A stretch of DNA of 64,000 nucleotides. It comes from Ancylomarina euxina (lineage in GTDB: Bacteria > Bacteroidota > Bacteroidia > Bacteroidales > Marinifilaceae). Both the position numbers and the translations under genes were made by a program. The stretch lies in the NCBI RefSeq assembly GCF_003863355.1, contig NZ_QQWG01000005.1:124001-188000 (forward strand), written 5' to 3'. This document shows, in pieces, positions 29,066-38,230 of this stretch (position 1 is its first letter; the number at the start of each line of letters is the position of its first letter). The notes beneath the pieces were generated by a model. The model was given only the letters and a program-made list of their open reading frames with translations, did not search any database and had not been told where the DNA came from.

Positions 29066-30214
29066 TTAGTCGAAGAAGTTTCTAACTTTTTTGAAGAAGC
29101 TTTTTTCTTGTGAGCTTGGATTCGGCTTAAATGATTCAGAAGCCTGAAGTTTTTCAAGAAGTTTCTGTTCATCTTTACTAACCTTATTAGGAACCCAAAC
29201 ATTTATTTTAACCAACAAGTCTCCACGTCCGTAACCATTAATATCAGGTAATCCTTTTCCGCGCAAGCGAAGAATCTTACCTGGTTGTGTTCCGCCATCG
29301 ATTTTAACTTTTACCTTATTTTCGATAGTTGGAATCTCAACAGCTGTTCCTAATATTGAATCAGGAATGCTAATAAATAAATTGTATAATAAATCGTTTT
29401 CATCACGAATAAGCTCTGGATGTTCTTCCTCGTGAACTAAAATCAATAAATCACCATTCACTCCACCACGACGAGCTGCATTGCCTCGTCCGCTTACCGA
29501 TAGTTGCATGCCTTCAGCAACACCCGCAGGAATATTGATTGTGATAACTTCGTCGTCTTTTACGATACCTTCGCCAGCACAGGATTTACATTTGTGGGTG
29601 ATAATTTTTCCTTCACCATTACATGATGGACAGACTGCACTGGTTTGCATCTGACCTAAGATTGTATTCTGAATGCGTGTTACCTGCCCCGTTCCATGAC
29701 ACTGTGAACAGTTAGAGTGTGAAGAACCACCTTCAGCTCCTGAACCACTACAATCGTGACACTCAACATGCTTTTTAACCTTGATTTTCTTTTCAACGCC
29801 GCTTGCAATTTCCTCAAGTGTCAGCTTAACTTTTACTCTTAAGTTGCTACCACGGTTCACACGCTGTGAACTGCGTCCGCCGCCACCGAAACCTCCAAAG
29901 AAAGATCCGCCACCGAAAATATCACCAAAATGAGAGAAGATATCATCCATGTTCATGCCGCCGCCGCCGAAACCACCTCCAGCTGAACCGCTCATACCAG
30001 CATGTCCATATTGATCGTAACGCTGACGTTTTTGATCATTGCTTAAAACCTCATAAGCTTCAGCTGCTTCTTTAAACTTTTCTTCAGCCTCTTTATTATC
30101 AGGGTTTTTGTCAGGATGAAATTGTATAGCTTTCTTACGATAAGCCTTTTTTAGCTCTGGTCCTGTAGCATTTTTTGATACACCAAGTACTTCATAGTAA
30201 TCTCTTTTCGACAT
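29066..30214 (-). CDS. dnaJ: Chaperone DnaJ
   Basis: A 382-residue type I Hsp40. It has a J domain (1-70, HPDKN containing the HPD motif), a Gly/Phe-rich linker (about 72-118) and four zinc-binding CxxCxGxG repeats ([32 protein letters not shown]) in the middle, followed by the C-terminal substrate domains. It stimulates DnaK ATPase and delivers clients. It is 27 bp downstream of grpE, in the same direction; dnaK itself is not in the window. Confidence 0.97.
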   Translation of the reverse strand: MSKRDYYEVLGVSKNATGPELKKAYRKKAIQFHPDKNPDNKEAEEKFKEAAEAYEVLSNDQKRQRYDQYGHAGMSGSAGGGFGGGGMNMDDIFSHFGDIFGGGSFFGGFGGGGRSSQRVNRGSNLRVKVKLTLEEIASGVEKKIKVKKHVECHDCSGSGAEGGSSHSNCSQCHGTGQVTRIQNTILGQMQTSAVCPSCNGEGKIITHKCKSCAGEGIVKDDEVITINIPAGVAEGMQLSVSGRGNAARRGGVNGDLLILVHEEEHPELIRDENDLLYNLFISIPDSILGTAVEIPTIENKVKVKIDGGTQPGKILRLRGKGLPDINGYGRGDLLVKINVWVPNKVSKDEQKLLEKLQASESFKPNPSSQEKSFFKKVRNFFD

Positions 30215-30241
30215 CTTAATTCAGCTTTGTTTTGATTAATA

Positions 30242-30832
30242 TTATTCTCCAACGACTACTTTTGAAAAGCGAATCACTTTATCGTTTAGGAAATATCCTT
30301 TTTCTACGCAATCAACTACTTTTCCTTTTAATTTTTTGCTAGGAGCAGGAATCTTAGTGATAGCCTCGTGTAAATCGGTATCGAAAGCCTGGTTTGTAGC
30401 CTCAATTTCTTTCACACCCTGTTGGATCATAAAATCTTTGAAGTTTGTATATATCAAATGAATGCCTTCTTTTACGCCCTTAATATCATTAGACTCATCT
30501 ACAGATTTTAAGGCACGTTCGAAGTTATCCATCACGGGAAGAACATTAAGTAATATCTTTTCACCTGCTGATTTTGTCAGCTCCATCTTCTCTTTAAGGG
30601 TACGTTTACGGTAATTATCGAATTCAGCCGATAATCTCATATACTTGTCGTTTGTTTCATTAAGCTGATTTCTAAGTGCCTCAATTTCGTCAGCTTTTTT
30701 TTCTTCTTCTGTCTTTAAATCTTCGACCTTCTCTTCCGTAGCATTCACCTCTTCGACAGTATCATTTTCAGGAGTAACAGCTTCTTTTGCTTCCAAATCT
30801 TCTTTGTCTAACTTGCTTTTATCTTTTGTCAT
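30242..30832 (-). CDS. grpE: Nucleotide exchange factor GrpE
   Basis: A 196-residue protein: an acidic, low-complexity N-terminus (Glu/Asp/Lys-rich to about residue 50), a long helix with RLSAEFDNYRKRT that dimerises, and a C-terminal beta domain (DLHEAITKIPAP, VEKGYFLNDKVIRFSKVVVG). GrpE releases ADP from DnaK. It forms a two-gene operon with dnaJ. Confidence 0.95.
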   Translation of the reverse strand: MTKDKSKLDKEDLEAKEAVTPENDTVEEVNATEEKVEDLKTEEEKKADEIEALRNQLNETNDKYMRLSAEFDNYRKRTLKEKMELTKSAGEKILLNVLPVMDNFERALKSVDESNDIKGVKEGIHLIYTNFKDFMIQQGVKEIEATNQAFDTDLHEAITKIPAPSKKLKGKVVDCVEKGYFLNDKVIRFSKVVVGE

Positions 30833-30994
30833 CTCGTTATTTTTCTAATAAATGCCAAATTACTCTGGGCTTTAGTTTCACTATTTGTTTGTCAGTAATT
30901 ATCAACTTTAATATCTGGTTTGCATTGCTGCTAAAATTACAGGCATCTCAATTACAAAATGTTTGCCAATGCCCTAATTTCCGACAAATTGGCA

Positions 30995-31002
30995 CAAAGA
31001 TA
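30995..31002 (-). promoter_or_regulatory. Possible -7 box for grpE-dnaJ
   Basis: CAAAGATA on + reads TATCTTTG on the minus strand, an exact TAnnTTTG match, 163 bp upstream of grpE. No TTG was found at the expected -33 spacing. A long leader would be implied. Confidence 0.35.
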
Positions 31003-31111
31003 AAACTTGTCGGTTAAGTTTGCAGTTTTTTGTAGAACTTAATGGCAATTTTTCATGACAAGACATGTTTAATTAAATTACTTACAGCTATTCGTGAATT
31101 GGAAGCATAAA

Positions 31112-31142
31112 AAAAGAGTTGTTCATTTTCAGAACAACTCTT
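31112..31142 (-). terminator. Terminator of the TlpA-like gene
   Basis: An 11-bp perfect inverted repeat (31114-31124 with 31132-31142), loop 7 nt, preceded on the + strand by an A run, 24 bp beyond the minus-strand stop. Confidence 0.85.
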
Positions 31143-31165
31143 AGCCTATTTATTAGAAATAGCAT

Positions 31166-31696
31166 CTATTTTTTTAAGTAGTGTTGTAAAATCAACTCCA
31201 ACTTTTGACCTCTTAAATCCTTTGCTAGAATAGTGCCATTCTCGTCGATAAGAAAGTTCGATGGAATAGAGTTAATACCAAATTTCACAGCGGTAGGTGA
31301 GTACCATCCCTGGAGTTCACTAACGTGATAGTCCCATGTTAATTCATCTTTTTTAATGGCATTTTTCCAGCTACTAACCTGTTTATCTAAAGAAAAACTG
31401 AGTACGGTAAATCCCTTCCCATTTTTAAATTCCTGGTCTTTGAATTTGTTATAAACAGAAACAACCCAAGGGTTTTCGTCACGACATGGTCCACACCATG
31501 AAGCCCAAAAATCAACAAGAACAAGCTTGCCTTTTAGATCGCTTAGGTTGATCATTTTGCCATCAGGAGATTTCGCCGAAATTTCAGGGATTTTATCCCC
31601 AATATTTATACCTTCTTTAACATCTTTTTCTCCAGCAAATACAGAAAAAGAAATAACTAAGAGTGTAATTAGTATACTTAGATTTAATTTTTTCAT
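31166..31696 (-). CDS. TlpA-family thioredoxin-like protein (exported)
   Basis: A 176-residue protein with a Sec signal peptide (about residues 1-21) and one thioredoxin domain. The redox motif is WASWCGPC (Cys68, Cys71), and a cis-Pro SIPSNFLIDENG follows. TlpA/ResA-like proteins reduce disulfides or oxidise thiols in the periplasm, for example during cytochrome c assembly. The multiheme cytochromes at the left of this window need such activity, but no direct link is shown. It is a single gene with its own terminator. Confidence 0.87.
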   Translation of the reverse strand: MKKLNLSILITLLVISFSVFAGEKDVKEGINIGDKIPEISAKSPDGKMINLSDLKGKLVLVDFWASWCGPCRDENPWVVSVYNKFKDQEFKNGKGFTVLSFSLDKQVSSWKNAIKKDELTWDYHVSELQGWYSPTAVKFGINSIPSNFLIDENGTILAKDLRGQKLELILQHYLKK

Positions 31697-31801
31697 AGCA
31701 AATTAACTTTTTTTAAGTGCAATTACGTTTGTAATTGCTTCATGGTTTATTTATAAGACTAAAACTAGTTAATTGTTTCTATTTAGACTGTTAATAAATA
31801 G

Positions 31802-33112
31802 TTAATTGTCGATTCTTCTAATTTTGGCTCCAATTGCATTTAGTCTAAGATCTATATTTTCGTACCCTCTATCTATTTGATCAATATTTTGAATGGTACT
31901 CGTTCCTTCAGCCGATAGGGCGGCAATTAAAAGAGAAACCCCAGCTCGAATATCAGGTGAAACCATTTTGGTTGCTCTAAGTTGTGATTCTTGATTAAGA
32001 CCAATAACAGTTGCTCTATGAGGATCGCATAGAATAATTTGTGCACCCATATCTATCAATTTATCCGTGAAGAAAAGGCGGGATTCAAACATTTTTTGAT
32101 GAATTAGTACGCTTCCTTTTGCTTGAGTAGCAACAACCAGGATAATACTTATAAGATCTGGAGTTAATCCAGGCCATGGAGCATCAGAAATGGTAAGGAT
32201 GGAACCATCCATAAAATTCTCTATCGTATAACTCTCCTGCTTTGGGATGTAAATATCGTCACCAATAATCTCGAGTTTAATCCCCAATTTTTTGAATGTA
32301 TCTGGAATAACACCTAGTTCTTTATAGGCAACATTTTTTATGGTAATTTCAGATTTCGTCATAGCTGCTAAGCCAATGAAACTACCAATCTCAATCATAT
32401 CAGGAAGAATTCTGTGCTCACAACCCGATAGGCTTTTAACACCTTCGACATAAAGTAAGTTGGAGCCTATTCCTGTGATTTTTGCTCCCATAGAATTCAA
32501 CATCTTGCATAATTGTTGAATGTAAGGCTCACAGGCAGCATTGTAAATTGTAGTGGTCCCTTCAGCAAGCACAGCAGCCATAATTATATTAGCTGTACCA
32601 GTAACTGATGCTTCATCAAGCAACATATAAGTTCCTTTCAGCCGTGGAGCTTCCAGACGGTAAAATTTATCACCTTGCTTATATTTGAAATCAGCACCTA
32701 GTTTTTGAAAACCGATGAAGTGTGTGTCGAGTCTACGACGCCCAATTTTGTCACCACCTGGCTTTGGAATGTATGCTTTCCCGAAACGAGCCAATAGTGG
32801 ACCAATAATCATAATAGAACCACGAAGAGACGAGCCTTTTTTAGCAAATTCATCCGAATTTAAATATTCCAGATTAATTTCTTTGGCCTCGAAACAATAA
32901 GTGTTCTTTGTCTCCTGAGTCACACTAACACCAAGTGATGCAAGTAACTCAATCAGACGGTTAACATCAAGTATGTTTGGTATATTGTGAATTCTGATTT
33001 TCTCGGATGTTAGGAGAGTAGCGCATAAGATTTGTAAAGCCTCATTTTTTGCTCCTTGCGGGTGCAGTTCTCCCTTTAGTGTTGTGCCACCAGTTATTTC
33101 GAATGTGCTCAT
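31802..33112 (-). CDS. murA: UDP-N-acetylglucosamine 1-carboxyvinyltransferase, Asp-type active site
   Basis: A 436-residue EPSP synthase-like enzyme that adds enolpyruvate from PEP to UDP-GlcNAc, the first committed step of peptidoglycan synthesis. Conserved pieces include GAKNEALQILCATLL at the N-terminus and the flexible loop PGGDKIGRRRLD. In E. coli MurA that loop holds Cys115 (PGGC); here the position is Asp121. Asp at this site is known to keep activity and confer insensitivity to fosfomycin, which alkylates the Cys. No adjacent mur genes. Confidence 0.93.
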   Translation of the reverse strand: MSTFEITGGTTLKGELHPQGAKNEALQILCATLLTSEKIRIHNIPNILDVNRLIELLASLGVSVTQETKNTYCFEAKEINLEYLNSDEFAKKGSSLRGSIMIIGPLLARFGKAYIPKPGGDKIGRRRLDTHFIGFQKLGADFKYKQGDKFYRLEAPRLKGTYMLLDEASVTGTANIIMAAVLAEGTTTIYNAACEPYIQQLCKMLNSMGAKITGIGSNLLYVEGVKSLSGCEHRILPDMIEIGSFIGLAAMTKSEITIKNVAYKELGVIPDTFKKLGIKLEIIGDDIYIPKQESYTIENFMDGSILTISDAPWPGLTPDLISIILVVATQAKGSVLIHQKMFESRLFFTDKLIDMGAQIILCDPHRATVIGLNQESQLRATKMVSPDIRAGVSLLIAALSAEGTSTIQNIDQIDRGYENIDLRLNAIGAKIRRIDN

Positions 33113-33290
33113 TTATTTGGTCATTAGGTATTATGATGGAATGATTTGGCAAATATTTAGATTATCTGTTTTTGAATTAAAATGAATCAGTGACATGAAT
33201 CGTAATATTTAAAATTCTAGCTTAAAGATAATGAAAAGGACTTTTAATAATCAGTAAATTTAGAAAAGATGAATTTCAAATTAGACACAA

Positions 33291-33313
33291 AAAAACCGGA
33301 ATTTATCCGGTTT
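33291..33313 (-). terminator. Terminator of the DUF4290 gene
   Basis: An 8-bp perfect inverted repeat (33293-33300 with 33306-33313), loop 5 nt, with an A run on the left giving a minus-strand U tract. Confidence 0.8.
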
Positions 33314-33338
33314 AAATATGCTTTAAATTTCAATAAGA

Positions 33339-33950
33339 TTATTTTTTCTTAGTGAACTTTCGAGGTTCATTTTTGTGGAAAGTTTTTTTCTTACTCTGAA
33401 AATCTTTGTCGTGAGTTTCTCTTAGTCTTAAGTTTTCAGGAATCGTTAACTTTCCTCCGGATAAGGCTGTGATATCTTTGAATATTTTTTCATCGGTAAC
33501 ACCATCTTTATTCCAATTTGTATACGATTTTTTCATATGATTGGCAATCATAGAGATTAAAGCTGATTGTTCTTTTTGATCATCAATCTCAATTGCTTTC
33601 TTAATCATAGATTCAATAATTTTCCCGTAATGACGAAATTTGATTCTATGATTATTGTATGGAAGAACGTCTGGCTTCTCAGCTAATTTTTCTTTCGTAG
33701 GTAATTCGTATGGTGAATCGATATCGAATTCGAAATCTGTCATGATAGCTAAATGGTCCCAAAGTTTGTGTCTGAAATCACTAACGTCTCTAAGGTGAGG
33801 ATACATGTTACCCATGATTGAAATAATAGTTTTTGCAGCCTTATTTCTTTCGTCTCTATCCTCAATTTTCATGGCAAAATCAACCATCATTTGAACGTTT
33901 CTGCCATATTCAGGGAGTAATAATTTTACCCTATTCGAATTATAATCCAT
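33339..33950 (-). CDS. DUF4290 family protein
   Basis: A 203-residue protein matching the Bacteroidota-specific DUF4290 family: LLPEYGRNVQMMVDFAM at the N-terminus and LWDHLAIMTDFEFDIDSPYE in the middle. The sequence is mostly helical; the C-terminal 25 residues are strongly basic (Lys/Arg-rich, ending KKK), which could contact nucleic acid. The function is unknown. It is upstream of murA in the same direction but with its own terminator. Confidence 0.75.
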   Translation of the reverse strand: MDYNSNRVKLLLPEYGRNVQMMVDFAMKIEDRDERNKAAKTIISIMGNMYPHLRDVSDFRHKLWDHLAIMTDFEFDIDSPYELPTKEKLAEKPDVLPYNNHRIKFRHYGKIIESMIKKAIEIDDQKEQSALISMIANHMKKSYTNWNKDGVTDEKIFKDITALSGGKLTIPENLRLRETHDKDFQSKKKTFHKNEPRKFTKKK

Positions 33951-34314
33951 TTATTTGTTGTTGTGTTTTAACTGTGATGTTGTCTACAGTTATCACTTAT
34001 TTTGTGGGAAAGCTTGTTGATGTATATTCTACAAGTTTTTTACTTTTATAATCACCCTAAAATATTATTGATTTTTAGACGTGTTTTTGAAGAACACAAT
34101 ATTACTAAAAAAAACGAAAATAAATCAGTTAATATTTGAGATCTGAGCTTTTTATTATCTTACAGTTGAAGTAATAGTCGATAATGAAATTGTAACCGGT
34201 ATGGTGGGTTTATTCACGGAATCACTTAGAACTCAATGCAAATGTACTGCATTTCTTCTTTCAATGCAAATGGAACACTGATTAGGTGTATAATTACACA
34301 ATGATAAACACAAA
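33951..34314. other. Intergenic region between the DUF4290 gene and the helicase gene
   Basis: A 364-bp AT-rich gap with both flanking genes on the minus strand. It should carry the DUF4290 promoter. It contains a direct repeat of the 12-mer TCAATGCAAATG (34233-34244 and 34261-34272) and a 6-bp palindromic arm pair around the first copy. No ORF, tRNA or clear terminator was seen. Confidence 0.45.
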
Positions 34315-36630
34315 TTAAACGATTTTTAACTTGGCAAATTTTAATAGTAATTGTTTCTGACCGACATTCTGAAAAAATACAGTAGCCTTAATATTGGGTG
34401 CTTCTCCCTCCAGATGTAAAACCTTTCCTTTCCCAAATCGTTGGTGTTCTATATGCATGCCAGCTTGAATTGTACTTGCATCTGAAGCTGCAAAATGACT
34501 ATCAGTTTCTGAATGACCAGTAGATCTTAATCTTGGTGTTGACTGAGAAAGCTTGGGGCGTGCACCCGGCTTTTTCTTTTGTTGGAAACGAGACTCACTT
34601 GCCACCCGTTCATGACTGCTATCACTTTCGGATATTCTCGATCCAAAGCCAGAAAACTCAGGTTCTTGTTCGTAAGAAAAATCGATATATTGAGGATCAA
34701 TTTCTTTTATAAAACGACTGGGTCGAGGGTAACTCATATCACCCCATTTGTAACGTGCTTTTGCGAAGGATAAGCTAACTCGATCTTGTGCTCTGGTTAA
34801 TGCTACATAAAACAATCGGCGCTCTTCTTCTAATTCATGAGTGGATGTTGTAGATAGTTTGGATGGAAACAAATCCTCTTCCATACCAACCACATAGAGA
34901 TAAGGAAACTCAAGCCCTTTGGATGAATGGATGGTCATCATGCTTACCTTATTTCTATCTTCATCTTTTTCATTATCATGATCGGTTAGTAAAGCGACAT
35001 CTTCCAAGTAGTTTGCTAGTCTGTTTTCACGATCCTCTTCCAATGCAATTTGGGTGAAATCCTGAATGGCATTCAAAAGTTCCTGAATATTCTCATGACG
35101 AGAAACACCTTCAGGTGATCTATCGTTATAGAGTTCCTTAATAATTCCTGTTTCAGTAGAAACTCGACTTGCCAGTTCGAAAGCAGACTCATGTTCAACT
35201 TTCATGGCAAAGCCGTTAACTAAATTGGCGAACTTCATCAATTTACTGATTGTTCCAGCATTTAAACCATACGGGCGCTCATTTAAACCACAAATGATGT
35301 TCCACATACTCTGCCCTGTGCTAGTTGCAGCTTCCTGAAGTTTACCAATAGTTGTTGCACCAATCCCTCTTTTAGGATAATTGATAACACGTTTGATTGC
35401 CTCTTCGTCATTTGGATTGATAGCCATTCTGAAATACGAAAGCAAGTCTTTAATCTCTTTACGCTGGTAAAAAGAAAGACCGCCATATATTTTATAAGGC
35501 AGGTTGAGTTTTCTTAATGACTCCTCAAAAATTCGAGATTGGGCATTGGTACGGTATAAAATGGCAAAATCTTCAAACTTAAGGCGATTTCGCATTTTAG
35601 TCTCAAAAATATCATTGGCAATAATATAACCCTCTTCATGGTCAGTCATTGCCTTAATTACTTTTATATTTTCGCCACCTTCTTTTTCAGAGAATGATTC
35701 TTTCTTTATCTGTCCTTGATTTTTTTTGATGACGGAGTTAGCCGCATTTACAATAATCTTTGTAGAACGGTAATTTTGTTCAAGTTTAAATAATTGGTAG
35801 TTTGGGTAATCGTTTCTGAAGTTGAGAATGTTTTCAATTTTCGCTCCACGAAACGAGTAAATACTCTGGGCATCGTCACCCACAACACTCACATTTTTAT
35901 GTTGTTCTGCTAATCTTTTTACAATTAGATATTGGGAATAGTTGGTATCCTGATACTCATCAACCAATATATATCTAAACTTATCTTGATACTTGGCTAA
36001 AACCTCTGGTACGTTTTTAAAAAGGATGTTTGTCTGCAAAAGTAGATCGTCAAAATCCATAGCATTTGCTTGACGACAACGGTGACTATATCGTTTATAT
36101 ATTTCAGCCGTTAATGGTCTGCGATTTGAGGCATCAATTTCTTGCGCAGCTGAATTTTGAGAGTACGCCATTGCAGTAACCAGGTTATTTTTTGCAGATG
36201 AAATTCGATTAAGAACATCATTGGCTTTATAAACCTTATCATCCAGTTTCATCTCTTTAATAATACTGCGAAGTAGATTTTTGGAATCTTGAGTATCGTA
36301 AATGGTAAAATTTGAATCGAATCCCAAATGTTCCGCTTCGTAGCGTAATATTTTTGCAAAGGTCGAGTGAAAAGTCCCCATCCATAATGCTTGAGCCTGT
36401 TCTGATCCAACAATATGCCCTATACGCTCTTTCATTTCGCGTGCAGCTTTATTGGTGAAAGTAAGAGCTAATATGGTATATGGGCGTACTCCCTTACTTA
36501 ACAGATGAGCAATTCGGTAAGTTAATACACGTGTTTTTCCTGATCCAGCACCAGCAATTACCAGTGATGGACCTTCTGTTTTTTCAACGGCTTCACGTTG
36601 TACAGGGTTTAGGTCATTTAAATAATTCAT
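34315..36630 (-). CDS. UvrD/PcrA-type DNA helicase
   Basis: A 771-residue superfamily 1A helicase. N-terminal LNPVQREAV (Q motif) and Walker A AGAGSGKTRV are followed by TFTNKAAREMKERI (motif Ia), DEYQDTN (motif II), GDDAQSIYSFRGA (motif III), NYRST (IV) and MTIHSSKGLEFPYL (V). The C-terminal region (about 640-771) holds a Ser/Lys-rich linker and a Tudor-like PcrA-type tail (HQRFGKGKVLHLEG). It unwinds DNA in excision and replication-linked repair. PcrA is the closest named homolog. Confidence 0.93.
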   Translation of the reverse strand: MNYLNDLNPVQREAVEKTEGPSLVIAGAGSGKTRVLTYRIAHLLSKGVRPYTILALTFTNKAAREMKERIGHIVGSEQAQALWMGTFHSTFAKILRYEAEHLGFDSNFTIYDTQDSKNLLRSIIKEMKLDDKVYKANDVLNRISSAKNNLVTAMAYSQNSAAQEIDASNRRPLTAEIYKRYSHRCRQANAMDFDDLLLQTNILFKNVPEVLAKYQDKFRYILVDEYQDTNYSQYLIVKRLAEQHKNVSVVGDDAQSIYSFRGAKIENILNFRNDYPNYQLFKLEQNYRSTKIIVNAANSVIKKNQGQIKKESFSEKEGGENIKVIKAMTDHEEGYIIANDIFETKMRNRLKFEDFAILYRTNAQSRIFEESLRKLNLPYKIYGGLSFYQRKEIKDLLSYFRMAINPNDEEAIKRVINYPKRGIGATTIGKLQEAATSTGQSMWNIICGLNERPYGLNAGTISKLMKFANLVNGFAMKVEHESAFELASRVSTETGIIKELYNDRSPEGVSRHENIQELLNAIQDFTQIALEEDRENRLANYLEDVALLTDHDNEKDEDRNKVSMMTIHSSKGLEFPYLYVVGMEEDLFPSKLSTTSTHELEEERRLFYVALTRAQDRVSLSFAKARYKWGDMSYPRPSRFIKEIDPQYIDFSYEQEPEFSGFGSRISESDSSHERVASESRFQQKKKPGARPKLSQSTPRLRSTGHSETDSHFAASDASTIQAGMHIEHQRFGKGKVLHLEGEAPNIKATVFFQNVGQKQLLLKFAKLKIV

Positions 36631-36670
36631 ATGCTCTTTACTCTAATTTTCGGTTCCAAAAATACTAGCC

Positions 36671-36678
36671 CAAAAGTA
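36671..36678 (-). promoter_or_regulatory. Possible -7 box for the helicase gene
   Basis: CAAAAGTA on + reads TACTTTTG on the minus strand, matching TAnnTTTG, about 41 bp upstream of the start. A TTG on the minus strand lies 21 bp further, slightly longer than the 17-19 bp optimum. Confidence 0.4.
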
Positions 36679-36809
36679 CAAATTGCAATTTTAGTCGCAC
36701 AAATTTTTCAGTAAATATCTCAATCAATTTATTATTCTGTAAACATATATCATAAATGCGACTTAATTTTTTTAATATTGTAAATTAAGTATTGTAAAAA
36801 TAGAAACAT

Positions 36810-38153
36810 ATGAGACTAATGGTTTTAGCTATTTTAAATAAATTCCGATTATTTTTAGGCGTTCTTTTCGCCTTAATTTTATGCCAATCAACTTTGTTCG
36901 CTCAAATTTCGGCTCCTACCTCAAGTTATAATTCTACTACCCAATACACATCAGGGACTCAGGATGAAATTTTTGTTTTCTGTGACGAAGCTGGTGTTGA
37001 TATGGGAGAATTGAAAGCTGTATCGCATGATGCAATTTCTGGCTGGGATTTTACCTGGACAAAATGGGATAGTGGAACTAATACGTTTGGCGCTCCAATT
37101 AAAACAGATAATTCTGATGAATCGGTGTTAGGCAATCTCAGTAATGGTTTATATCGTGTTGTTGTTAACAAAGGAACCGAAACGAGAACTTATCAAGCTT
37201 GGGTGATCAATCATCTAAAAAATACGAATCAACCAAGTTTTACAAAAACAGATATGGATTGTGTTGGTGTGCATTTTTCGGCATCCTATGTTGCTGCAAA
37301 ATATCAATACTTTGATTTTCCATCATCAAACTTACTTGAACTTTCAACAACATCAATTTTTTCGTTTAAGCGAAATGGGATCGAGCTTCAGCGTATTACT
37401 TTTGCAGATTACAATGGATCTGGTAAAAGTTTTATAGATGATGAAGCTTTCTTGAATGTTGCTGACTATACTATGACAGTGATTGATGAATGTGATTTTG
37501 AATATCATTCAGATCCGATATCTTCAAAAACATATGCAGTTGATGCAACATTTACTTTTAACCCTGCTACAGGAGAAGCACCTTTAGAGGTGTCTTTTGA
37601 GACTAAGGATGCAAATGCGACAGATTATCGGTGGTTTTTTTATAAGAACTCTAAGGTTGAGATAGGGGTTGTTCCTCTTCAGGATAGTTTGCTTACAGAG
37701 GTTAAGATCGGAGAGAATGAGACTTTTACTTATTTGCATCCGGGTAAATATCTTGTGAAATTGATTGCAACGAACAACGACGATTCTATGAATTGTATAG
37801 ATGTGTTTACATCAAGTGAGATTACTGTTGAAGGCTCGATTTTTGAAGTACCCAATGTGTTTACTCCCAATGGTGATGGCAAGAATGATAAGTTCCACCT
37901 GAAATTATATTCTGTGAAATCATACTCGGCGAAAATTTTCAATCGATGGGGACGTTTGGTCTATGAATTCCAGGAATCAGACGTGTCAACGGGCTTGGCT
38001 GACAGAAAAAGTAGTAAGGGCTGGGATGGTAAGATAAATGGAAAACTTGCTGCTCCAGGAACTTACTTTTATGTGATAGAAGCAGAGGGGCGAGAGGAAG
38101 ACGGTAAGCATTATACCGAAAAAGGATCGCTGACTTTATTACACGATAAATAA
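36810..38153 (+). CDS. Secreted protein with PKD-like domain and type B T9SS sorting domain
   Basis: A 447-residue cell-surface or secreted protein. After an N-terminal signal (about 1-32) comes an unrecognised Ser/Thr-rich region (to about 240), then a PKD-like beta-sandwich (TFNPATGEAPLEVSFETKD to about 345) and the gliding-motility-associated CHU_C domain. The latter begins VPNVFTPNGDGKNDKF, continues YSAKIFNRWGRLVYEF and ends in PGTYFYVIEAEG. Such type B C-terminal domains direct export by the type IX system and attachment outside the cell. The ligand is unknown. It converges with the EF-G-like gene across a terminator. Confidence 0.83.
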   Translation: MRLMVLAILNKFRLFLGVLFALILCQSTLFAQISAPTSSYNSTTQYTSGTQDEIFVFCDEAGVDMGELKAVSHDAISGWDFTWTKWDSGTNTFGAPIKTDNSDESVLGNLSNGLYRVVVNKGTETRTYQAWVINHLKNTNQPSFTKTDMDCVGVHFSASYVAAKYQYFDFPSSNLLELSTTSIFSFKRNGIELQRITFADYNGSGKSFIDDEAFLNVADYTMTVIDECDFEYHSDPISSKTYAVDATFTFNPATGEAPLEVSFETKDANATDYRWFFYKNSKVEIGVVPLQDSLLTEVKIGENETFTYLHPGKYLVKLIATNNDDSMNCIDVFTSSEITVEGSIFEVPNVFTPNGDGKNDKFHLKLYSVKSYSAKIFNRWGRLVYEFQESDVSTGLADRKSSKGWDGKINGKLAAPGTYFYVIEAEGREEDGKHYTEKGSLTLLHDK

Positions 38154-38176
38154 TAAAACAAAAAATAATATATAAG

Positions 38177-38216
38177 AAAGCCGACAGACTCATATGAATC
38201 TGTCGGCTTTGTCTTT
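38177..38216. terminator. Bidirectional terminator between convergent genes
   Basis: A 12-bp perfect inverted repeat (38177-38188 with 38199-38210), loop 10 nt; T-rich on the right. It sits 23 bp from one stop and 20 bp from the other. Confidence 0.85.
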
Positions 38217-38230
38217 GTTAAGATATTTGA

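Noticed and set aside
30787-31017. Open frame on + between grpE and the TlpA-like gene
   Set aside because: It overlaps the start of grpE in antisense and contains no recognisable domain; composition is that of AT-rich non-coding DNA.
33833-34051. Open frame on + over the DUF4290 gene start
   Set aside because: Mostly antisense to a well-supported gene, with no recognisable domain.
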